Origin: an uncultured Clostridium sp.
GTDB taxonomy: Bacteria > Bacillota > Clostridia > Lachnospirales > Lachnospiraceae
Assembly: GCA_900552885.1 (NCBI GenBank)
Contig: USBM01000107.1
Span: forward strand, 1-7,375
DNA length: 7,375 bases
Direction: 5' to 3'
The notes beneath the pieces were generated by a model. The model did no database searches and was not told the DNA's origin. It worked only from the letters and a program-made list of their open reading frames with translations. A program made the translations under genes and the position numbers. Shown one piece after another: positions 1-5,629 of the stretch (its first letter is position 1; every line of letters starts with the position of its first letter).

Positions 1-347
1 ATAATTAAATAAATAATATAAATATTCCAACATATAAACATAAAAAAAAACAAAAAAAAAATCCGTTCTGAATAATTATAAAAAAAGAAAGAGAAAATGC
101 TTTGAAGGAATTAAAGCGTGCTTAATTCTACCAGATTGAACATATTCCAGCCACCTGCAAAACTTCTCAAACGGGATAAACAAATTCGCCTATCCCATTC
201 AGGAATATGCTTCATCCGTCACAGGTGCAGTCATACTGCGTTTCTCTTTCTTTTCTGTCTTATATATGTGCAAACTTCTATTCAATAAAAGCTGCTTTTC
301 TAATAATCTGTTGCCAGACTTATCGAACATCTCTCTGCGCCGGCACC
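1..347. other. AT-rich non-coding stretch at the left edge
   Basis: No gene is supported here on either strand. The first 100 bases are extremely AT-rich, with an A9-C-A10 tract at 42-61 that reads as a T-rich tract on the minus strand. Weak dyads are present: GGGATA/TATCCC (174-197, 12-base loop), AAAAGC/GCTTTT around 287-299, and on the minus strand a TCTG-GCAA-CAGA hairpin (about 305-320) shortly after the stop of the 182-residue gene. None of these is followed by a convincing U-run. The stretch is most simply the 3' region of the valS transcription unit plus the flank of a gene outside the window. Confidence 0.6.
76..117 (-). terminator. Weak candidate terminator for the valS unit
   Basis: On the minus strand a short stem (GCTTT at 117-113 pairing with AAAGC at 103-99, 9-base loop) is followed by a T-rich stretch with a TTTTTT run near 86-81. 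The stem is only 5 bp and AT-rich, so it is a poor intrinsic terminator, but it is the best placed one I can see downstream of the 182-residue gene. The long minus-strand T tracts at 61-42 could serve instead. Confidence 0.25.
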
Positions 348-896
348 CTAGTCAACCAGTTCCTTGCGGATCCGGTCTGCCATATAACCCTCTTCATTCG
401 GAAGATAATCGTAAAAATCCAAGATCTTCACCTGATGATCTTTACAATAAGCCCAGACCTCCCGATTGGCAGCATGGTTATACTGAACATAATCATCCCA
501 CAAACGAATGAGCAGCACCCGTCTTCCATCCTGATAAATCCCATAGGAAATATCATCCGGTTCGCAGTAACAGCGGGAACGGTCATGTACATAGATATCC
601 TCACCAAACTCCTGTTCCAACTCACGAAGAGTAACCCGGCGCCGGATCTCATAATCTCCGGCTTCCTCAACCACCTTGGTAAGCTTCTCGTCAAAAGAAC
701 GGTAAGCCTGTTCCTGCGTTCTTCCTCCCCAGATGTCATTGCCACCCGCATTTGTCATGGAAGATACCGCCGAAGTAACACTCCGAACAGCATCTCCAAT
801 CTCATTATCTCCATGTACTACTTCGGACAATTTGTCAGACACAACATCCCCAAGTGCCTGTGCTCCTTTGTTCAACAACCGATCCAAAAATCCCAT
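348..896 (-). CDS. Conserved-looking hypothetical protein, 182 aa, function unknown
   Basis: I do not recognise this family with certainty. The start is well supported: AGGAGG (903-908) sits 6 bases upstream of the ATG. Residues 1-50 look like an amphipathic, Ala/Ser/Val/Asp-rich helical segment opening MGFLDRLLNKG. A Gly/Asn-rich linker follows (about 50-60). Residues 65-182 look like a compact alpha/beta domain with the strand-like stretches DISYGIYQDGRRVLLIRLW (115-133) and VKILDFYDYLPN (156-167) and a closing helix EGYMADRIRKEL. There is no signal peptide or membrane segment. Cysteines fall at 109, 111 and 151. The C-terminal layout loosely recalls degenerate PD-(D/E)xK-like domains in Lachnospiraceae proteins, but that is from memory, and no complete catalytic motif is visible. 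It lies 100 bases after valS with no terminator between, so co-transcription under the valS T-box is likely. The gene ends in TAG at 348-350. Confidence 0.82.
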   Translation of the reverse strand: MGFLDRLLNKGAQALGDVVSDKLSEVVHGDNEIGDAVRSVTSAVSSMTNAGGNDIWGGRTQEQAYRSFDEKLTKVVEEAGDYEIRRRVTLRELEQEFGEDIYVHDRSRCYCEPDDISYGIYQDGRRVLLIRLWDDYVQYNHAANREVWAYCKDHQVKILDFYDYLPNEEGYMADRIRKELVD

Positions 897-915
897 AGAT
901 TACCTCCTCTTATCT

Positions 916-964
916 CTACCCGCATGCGGCTATTGCACGGACCGAGCAGGTCTGCTCCTACCCG
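916..964. repeat. Two palindromes bracketed by a 7-bp direct repeat
   Basis: The valS/hypothetical spacer contains a perfect palindrome CCGCATGCGG (920-929) and a near-contiguous inverted repeat GAGCAG-GT-CTGCTC (944-957). The heptamer CTACCCG occurs at 916-922 and again at 958-964, 42 bases apart, at the outer edges. Neither hairpin is followed by a U-run on the minus strand, so these are not intrinsic terminators. They could be an mRNA processing or stability element between two cistrons, or a protein-binding site. The repeats are visible directly; the role is inference. Confidence 0.6.
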
Positions 965-996
965 ATTTCGCAAGTTGCCGTAATCACTCTTTCCGA

Positions 997-3639
997 TTAA
1001 GAAAGCTGTGCTAATCTTTCATTAACCGTAGCTAACATTCCGGTATATTTCTCTAACTTCGCCTTCTCTTCCTCGATCTTAGCTGCCGGTGCCTTGCCTA
1101 CAAAATTCGGATTGTTAAGCATTCCGTTACAACGTTTGATCTCGCCTTCCAAACGCTTCTGCTCTTTCTTCAGACGTTCAATCTCCTTGTCGATATCAAC
1201 CAGCTCTGCAAATGGCATATAGACAACCGCATCATGGATAACGGTAGACACCGCATCATCTGCAATACCGGTCTTATCTGCCTGAACAATTACCTCGGAA
1301 GCAAATCCTAAGGTTGCGAAGAATACCTTGGCATCCTCAAAGATGTTGCGAATCTCCTCCTTCTCAGAAACCACATATACGGTTGCTTTCTTGCTGTTTG
1401 GTACATTCATCTCTGCACGCAGGTTACGGATTCCTCTTACCGCATCCTTGATCGTGTCAACCGCCTTCTCATCTGCCTCAAAGTTCCATTCCTCCTTGAA
1501 CTCCGGCCAGCTTGAAATCATAATAGACTCTTCCTCATCCTGAAGTGTGGTGAAGATCTCCTCTGTTACGAACGGCATATATGGATGCAATAATTTCAGT
1601 GCATTGATCAAAACGGTCTTAAGCGTCCAAAGAGCAGCTGCCTTTGTCTCATCCTCATCATTGTAAAGTCTTGGCTTCACCATCTCGATGTACCAGTCAC
1701 AGAACTCTTCCCAAATGAAATCATACACCTTAGAAGCTGCAATACCAAGCTCAAACTTGTCTAAGTTCTCTGTCATATCCTTTGCTAATACGTTCACTTT
1801 AGACAAGATCCAACGATCTGCCAATGTCAATGTGTTGAGATCGACATCCTTTACATCCGCTTTCTCAATATTCATCATAATGAAACGGGATGCATTCCAA
1901 ACCTTATTCGCAAAGTTACGGCTTGCCTCTACACGCTCCCAATAGAAACGCATATCATTTCCCGGTGCATTACCGGTGATCAAAGTGAAACGAAGCGCAT
2001 CCGCACCGTACTTGTCAATAACTTCTAATGGATCAATACCGTTACCTAACGACTTACTCATCTTACGACCCTGATCGTCACGAACCAGACCATGGAATAA
2101 TACGGTATGGAACGGAAGCTTACCAGTCTGCTCGATTGAAGAGAATACCATACGGATTACCCAGAAGAAAATGATATCATATCCGGTTACCAATACATCC
2201 GTTGGGAAGAAATAATCCATCTCCTCTGTCTTCTTTGGCCAGCCAAGTGTTGAGAATGGCCATAATGCAGATGAGAACCAGGTATCCAATGTATCCGGGT
2301 CCTGTTTCATATTGCTGCTGCCACATTTCGGACAGGTGCATACATTTTCCTTGGAAACAGTAATCTCACCACAATCCTGACAGTAATATGCCGGAATCCG
2401 GTGTCCCCACCAAAGCTGTCTGGATACACACCAGTCACGGATATTCTCTAACCAGTTGTAATAGTTCTTATTCATACGCTCCGGAATCAGCTTAAGCTCT
2501 CCGTTCTTAACAGCCTCCAAAGCCGGTTTTGCCATCTCTGACATCTTTACAAACCACTGTGGCTTGATCATTGGCTCAACCGTTGTCTTACAACGATCAT
2601 GCGTACCTACGCTATGGCTGTGTGGTACAACCTTAACCAGTAAGCCCTCTGCCTCTAAGTCTGCTACCATTGCCTTACGAGCCTCATAACGATCCATACC
2701 GGCATACTTGCCACCCAGATTGTTGATCGTTGCGTCGTCATTTAAGATATTGATCTCCTCTAAGTTATGACGCTTACCAACCTCAAAGTCATTTGGGTCA
2801 TGCGCTGGTGTAATCTTCACACAACCGGTTCCAAATTCTTTATCTACATAAGGATCGGCAATGACCGGAATCTCACGGTCTGTCAAAGGCAGCTTCAACA
2901 TCTTACCGATGATATCCTGATATCTCTCATCCTCCGGATTCACAGCAACGGCTGTATCACCAAGTAATGTCTCCGGACGGGTTGTTGCGATCTCTACATA
3001 TCTTCCTTCTTCTCCAACAATCGGATAATTAATATGCCAGAAGAAACCATCCTGGTCTACATGCTCTACCTCGGCATCGGAAATGGTTGTCTGACATACC
3101 GGACACCAGTTGACGATACGGGAACCCTTGTAGATCCAACCCTTCTCATATAACTTGCAGAATACTTCATTTACCGCTTCATTATTGCCTTCATCCATTG
3201 TGAAACGCTCTCTATCCCAGTCAGCAGAAGATCCTAACTTCTTAAGCTGGTTGATGATACGTCCGCCGTACTCTGCTTTCCACTCCCAGGCTTTCTCTAA
3301 GAACCCCTCTCTTCCAAGATCCTCTTTGTCGATGCCCTGTTTCTTCAATGCATCAATGATCTTCACCTCTGTTGCGATCGCTGCATGGTCAGTTCCCGGC
3401 TGCCACAATGCATTGTAGCCCTGCATTCTTTTATAGCGGATCAGAATATCCTGCATGGTATTATCTAATGCGTGTCCCATATGCAGCTGTCCGGTAATAT
3501 TAGGAGGCGGCATTACAATGGTAAATGGCTTCTTGCTTCGATCCACTTCAGCGTGGAAATACTTCTTGTCTAACCAATTCTTGTAGATACGGTCTTCCAT
3601 CTCGGAAGGATTATAATTCTTTTCCAATTCCTTTGACAT
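997..3639 (-). CDS. valS: Valyl-tRNA synthetase (ValRS), 880 aa
   Basis: Cytoplasmic class Ia aminoacyl-tRNA synthetase that charges tRNA-Val with valine using ATP. The HIGH signature appears as HMGH (53-56) within PPPNITGQLHMGH, and KMSKS is at 526-530. The CP1 editing domain, which hydrolyses mischarged Thr-tRNA, carries TTRPETLLGD (219-228) and ITPAHDPNDFEVGKRH (276-291). Cysteine pairs WCPVC (179/182), YYCQDC (420/423) and CTCPKC (434/436/439) suggest zinc knuckles. An anticodon-binding helical region (about 605-745) follows, then the C-terminal coiled-coil tRNA-binding arm (about 810-880, IDKEIERLKKEQKRLEGEI). The length matches the bacterial family. I chose the ATG at 3637-3639 because AAGGAGA lies 8 bases upstream. 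A longer reading to 3726 would add 29 residues encoded by the T-box leader and is not credible. folC, a frequent downstream partner of valS in Bacillota, is absent; a hypothetical gene follows instead. Confidence 0.98.
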   Translation of the reverse strand: MSKELEKNYNPSEMEDRIYKNWLDKKYFHAEVDRSKKPFTIVMPPPNITGQLHMGHALDNTMQDILIRYKRMQGYNALWQPGTDHAAIATEVKIIDALKKQGIDKEDLGREGFLEKAWEWKAEYGGRIINQLKKLGSSADWDRERFTMDEGNNEAVNEVFCKLYEKGWIYKGSRIVNWCPVCQTTISDAEVEHVDQDGFFWHINYPIVGEEGRYVEIATTRPETLLGDTAVAVNPEDERYQDIIGKMLKLPLTDREIPVIADPYVDKEFGTGCVKITPAHDPNDFEVGKRHNLEEINILNDDATINNLGGKYAGMDRYEARKAMVADLEAEGLLVKVVPHSHSVGTHDRCKTTVEPMIKPQWFVKMSEMAKPALEAVKNGELKLIPERMNKNYYNWLENIRDWCVSRQLWWGHRIPAYYCQDCGEITVSKENVCTCPKCGSSNMKQDPDTLDTWFSSALWPFSTLGWPKKTEEMDYFFPTDVLVTGYDIIFFWVIRMVFSSIEQTGKLPFHTVLFHGLVRDDQGRKMSKSLGNGIDPLEVIDKYGADALRFTLITGNAPGNDMRFYWERVEASRNFANKVWNASRFIMMNIEKADVKDVDLNTLTLADRWILSKVNVLAKDMTENLDKFELGIAASKVYDFIWEEFCDWYIEMVKPRLYNDEDETKAAALWTLKTVLINALKLLHPYMPFVTEEIFTTLQDEEESIMISSWPEFKEEWNFEADEKAVDTIKDAVRGIRNLRAEMNVPNSKKATVYVVSEKEEIRNIFEDAKVFFATLGFASEVIVQADKTGIADDAVSTVIHDAVVYMPFAELVDIDKEIERLKKEQKRLEGEIKRCNGMLNNPNFVGKAPAAKIEEEKAKLEKYTGMLATVNERLAQLS

Positions 3640-3675
3640 ATTCTTGTTCTCCTTTTTATTATATGTGGCGATATG

Positions 3676-3710
3676 AAAAAAGCCCTCACGCACATCATGT
3701 ACGTAAGGGC
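3676..3710 (-). terminator. Intrinsic terminator of the valS T-box leader
   Basis: On the minus strand GCCCTTACG (3710-3702) pairs with CGTGAGGGC (3690-3682). The stem continues through a T-G wobble and ACA/TGT to a TGA loop, giving about 13 bp, and is followed by six T residues (3681-3676). The 5' arm overlaps the antiterminator strand, so the two structures are mutually exclusive. It may also be the first effective terminator for metY transcripts arriving from upstream. Confidence 0.95.
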
Positions 3711-3905
3711 GAATTCGCGGTACCACCTTAACTTATTACTTGTCTTGTCCGTTAACGGGGACGATGCGGCACAACCTACTGTAAGTTCAGTCATGCGGTT
3801 CAAAAGCTACCTTCAAAACCTTCTTCTTGAAATGATCTTCCAGCCGATGAATCATTCTCTCTTGCAAGGAACAGTTTCTACTCCTCTTTCTCACAACCTT
3901 TAACT
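3676..3905 (-). promoter_or_regulatory. T-box riboswitch (valine, GUA specifier) controlling valS
   Basis: The leader senses uncharged tRNA-Val. Stem I runs from GGTT (3898-3895) to AACC (3800-3797), with GAAAG/CTTTT pairing above it. It includes the GGAGTAG element (3884-3878) and AGAGAG (3862-3857) in the distal arm. In the specifier loop, aligned by eye to the remembered B. subtilis glyQS leader, the codon is GTA (3810-3808) followed by a purine, fitting valine. CCGTTAACGG (3749-3758) forms the stem III hairpin. The T-box core AAGGTGGTACCGCG follows (about 3729-3716). Its bulge UGGU pairs with ACCA, consistent with discriminator A73 of tRNA-Val. The antiterminator has TAAGG/CCTTA as the lower helix and GCG-AATT-CGC as the upper helix; CCTTA is shared with the terminator stem. 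Uncharged tRNA-Val should stabilise the antiterminator and let valS be transcribed. Confidence 0.97.
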
Positions 3906-3911
3906 GTGTCT

Positions 3912-3940
3912 AGTTTAAGGGATTCTGCGGAAAATGTCAA
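3912..3940 (-). promoter_or_regulatory. valS promoter, sigma-A type
   Basis: TTGACA (3940-3935) is a perfect -35 box. It is followed after exactly 17 bases by TAAACT (3917-3912), which matches the TATAAT consensus at four of six positions. Transcription should start near 3905, giving a leader of about 265 bases that contains the whole T-box. The -35 box begins only 10 bases after the metY stop codon. Confidence 0.88.
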
Positions 3941-3950
3941 CTTCTAATTA

Positions 3951-5234
3951 TCAGATTGCCTCCAACGCCTGGCTAAGATCTGCGATCAAATCTTCCTTAT
4001 CCTCTAAGCCGCAGGAAATACGGATCAGCCCTGCCGGAACACCCGCTGCAATCAACTGCTCCTCGGTCATCTGACGATGCGTTGAAGTTGCCGGATTCAG
4101 ACAGCAGGTTCTTGCATCTGCTACATGTGTCTCGATTGCTGCCAGCTTCAGGTGCTTCATAAATACTTCAGCCGCCGGTCTGCCACCCTCTAACTCAAAG
4201 GATACCACACCACAGCCGCCATTTGGCAGATACTTCTGTGCTACTTCATAATATGGATCACTTGGCAATCCGGAATAATTCACCTTCGTTACCTTTGGAT
4301 GCTTCTCTAAGAATTCAGCCACCGCCTGACCATTCTCCACATGTCTTGGCATTCTGACATGCAAAGACTCCAGACCAAGGTTCAATATAAATGCATTCTG
4401 TGGGGACTGCATACATCCAAAGTCGCGCATCAACTGTGCGGTGCATTTTGTGATAAATGCGCCCTCCTTGCCAAATCGTTCTGCATAAGTAATGCCGTGG
4501 TAAGAATCATCCGGTGTGCAAAGCCCCGGGAACTTATCTGCATGTGCCATCCAGTCAAACTTACCGGAATCCACAATCACACCGCCTAATGCGGCACCAT
4601 GACCGTCCATGTACTTTGTGGTCGAATGGGTTACAATATCTGCTCCCCACTCGATCGGACGACAATTGACCGGTGTTGGGAATGTATTATCCACGATCAG
4701 CGGAACACCATGTACATGTGCTGCTTTTGCAAACTTCTCAATATCCAATACCGTAAGTGCCGGGTTAGCGATCGTCTCACCGAATACCGCTCTTGTGTTG
4801 TCCTGAAATGCTGCATCTAACTCGTCTTCTGTGCAATCCGGCGATACAAAGGTTACCGTAATTCCCATCTTTGCCATAGTCACGGAGATCAGATTAAAGG
4901 TTCCTCCATAAATAGAAGAAGATGCTACAATATGACTTCCGCACTCGCATATATTAAACAGTGCCATGAAGTTCGCTGCCTGGCCGGAAGAAGTAAGCAT
5001 AGCTGCACTGCCACCCTCTAATGCTGCTATCTTCGCTGCAACCATATCGTTAGTTGGATTCTGCAGACGGGAATAGAAATATCCTTCCGCCTCTAAATCA
5101 AATAATTTACCCATATCCTCACTTGTGTCATACTTAAATGTCGTAGACTGAATAATCGGAATCTGTCTCGGTTCTCCATTGCCCGGTGTGTAACCCGCCT
5201 GTACGCATTTTGTGCTCATCTTGTAATCTTCCAT
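3951..5234 (-). CDS. metY: O-acetylhomoserine sulfhydrylase (Cys/Met metabolism PLP enzyme), 427 aa
   Basis: PLP-dependent enzyme of the Cys/Met metabolism family, predicted to make homocysteine from O-acetylhomoserine and sulfide in cytoplasmic methionine synthesis. Visible family residues are YFYSRLQNPT (52-61, Tyr and Arg that contact PLP phosphate), SSGQAANF (82-89), the ring-stacking Tyr in SSSIYGGT (Tyr109), IVDNTF with Asp182 for the pyridine nitrogen, the Schiff-base Lys207 in THSTTKYMDGHG, and Arg405 in LIRISCGLED for the substrate carboxylate. The length of 427 and the insertion KFPGLCTPDDSYHGITYAE (about 234-252) fit O-acetylhomoserine sulfhydrylases rather than the shorter (about 380-400) cystathionine synthases and lyases, though a gamma-lyase side activity cannot be excluded. 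The start at 5234 has AGAGAGG 8 bases upstream; an alternative ATG five codons in (5219) has only a weak GGAAG. No S-box or other SAM riboswitch is visible upstream. Confidence 0.93.
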   Translation of the reverse strand: MEDYKMSTKCVQAGYTPGNGEPRQIPIIQSTTFKYDTSEDMGKLFDLEAEGYFYSRLQNPTNDMVAAKIAALEGGSAAMLTSSGQAANFMALFNICECGSHIVASSSIYGGTFNLISVTMAKMGITVTFVSPDCTEDELDAAFQDNTRAVFGETIANPALTVLDIEKFAKAAHVHGVPLIVDNTFPTPVNCRPIEWGADIVTHSTTKYMDGHGAALGGVIVDSGKFDWMAHADKFPGLCTPDDSYHGITYAERFGKEGAFITKCTAQLMRDFGCMQSPQNAFILNLGLESLHVRMPRHVENGQAVAEFLEKHPKVTKVNYSGLPSDPYYEVAQKYLPNGGCGVVSFELEGGRPAAEVFMKHLKLAAIETHVADARTCCLNPATSTHRQMTEEQLIAAGVPAGLIRISCGLEDKEDLIADLSQALEAI

Positions 5235-5294
5235 CCTTCATACCTCTCTTATATATACTTCTCATAGGTTTCTCTGACTTCGGTATTCCCTACC

Positions 5295-5322
5295 ATTATC
5301 AAAAACTGTCCTCTCATTCCAA
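5295..5322 (-). promoter_or_regulatory. Candidate metY promoter
   Basis: On the minus strand TTGGAA (5322-5317) is followed after 16 bases by GATAAT (5300-5295), which differs from TATAAT at one position. The predicted start is near 5288, leaving an mRNA leader of about 53 bases. The short dyad GGTA-TTCCC-TACC (5282-5294) overlaps the expected start site and could be an operator, but its arms are only 4 bp. This is the best match in the region rather than a strong one. Confidence 0.5.
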
Positions 5323-5506
5323 AATGGGATATACAGCCCTTACTAACATCATTTTCTTACGTTATCCTTTAAAATCTATATGCTGTAGTCTAGTTCACCT
5401 ATAGGAATATAGTAGCACATTCCAACCCAAAAGAAAACCTTATCTAATGAGATTTCCTTCTGTTCCGATTCTACTACAATACCCCAGTGCAAATCAACCA
5501 AATAAC

Positions 5507-5535
5507 TTGACTTTTCCTTCTATATTGAGTACAAT
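5507..5535 (+). promoter_or_regulatory. Promoter of the acyl-CoA ligase gene
   Basis: TTGACT (5507-5512) and TACAAT (5530-5535) are each one mismatch from consensus and are separated by exactly 17 bases. The predicted start is near 5542, giving a 5' leader of about 88 bases that carries the repeats described separately. This is one of the two best promoter matches in the window. Confidence 0.85.
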
Positions 5536-5556
5536 TTACTTTAATTGATAAAAGCG

Positions 5557-5615
5557 TTAAAGCTTTAAATTTCTGATGTAACTATCAGACATCAGAGCAA
5601 TGATATTACATTACA
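5557..5615 (+). promoter_or_regulatory. Palindrome and overlapping inverted repeats in the ligase 5' leader
   Basis: TTAAAGCTTTAA (5557-5568) is a perfect 12-bp palindrome about 15 bases downstream of the predicted start site, a typical position for a repressor operator. It is followed by TCTGAT (5572-5577), which can pair either with ATCAGA at 5584-5589 (6-base loop) or, extended to TCTGATG, with CATCAGA at 5590-5596 (11-base loop). ATCAGA is thus directly repeated 7 bases apart. TGTAA (5577-5581) can also pair with either of two adjacent TTACA copies (5606-5615). The repeats are seen directly; a role as a DNA operator or a switching RNA is inference. Confidence 0.45.
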
Positions 5616-5629
5616 AAAGGAGAAGGAAA

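Larger units (their letters stand above)
5235..5629. other. Divergent intergenic region between metY and the acyl-CoA ligase gene
   Basis: This 395-base gap holds promoters for both divergent genes and no credible gene of its own. Between the two promoters (about 5323-5506) I see only small dyads, for example CTATA-GGAA-TATAG (5399-5412), and an exact 9-base direct repeat TTTCCTTCT at 5453-5461 and 5513-5521. The second copy falls in the spacer of the plus-strand promoter. I looked for the conserved core of a SAM riboswitch and for a T-box core ahead of metY and found neither. Confidence 0.7.

Noticed and set aside
916..964. Terminator between valS and the 182-residue gene
   Set aside because: The palindromes are strong, but no U-run follows on the minus strand, so intrinsic termination is not supported.
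207..983. 258-codon open frame on the plus strand
   Set aside because: It lies wholly opposite the 182-residue minus-strand gene, which has a perfect AGGAGG site. Its translation is rich in Ser, Ile, Pro and Cys with no recognisable domain and no good ribosome binding site.
3640..3726. 29-residue N-terminal extension of valyl-tRNA synthetase
   Set aside because: The extension would be translated from the T-box terminator and downstream leader. The internal ATG at 3639 has a proper AAGGAGA site and matches the normal ValRS start.
5600..5629. Ten-residue N-terminal extension of the acyl-CoA ligase
   Set aside because: It would encode the ribosome binding site itself (KRRRK from AAAAGGAGAAGGAAA) and has no upstream site of its own.
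5235..5629. SAM riboswitch or second T-box ahead of metY
   Set aside because: No conserved S-box core and no GGTGGNACCGCG sequence could be found on the minus strand of this region.
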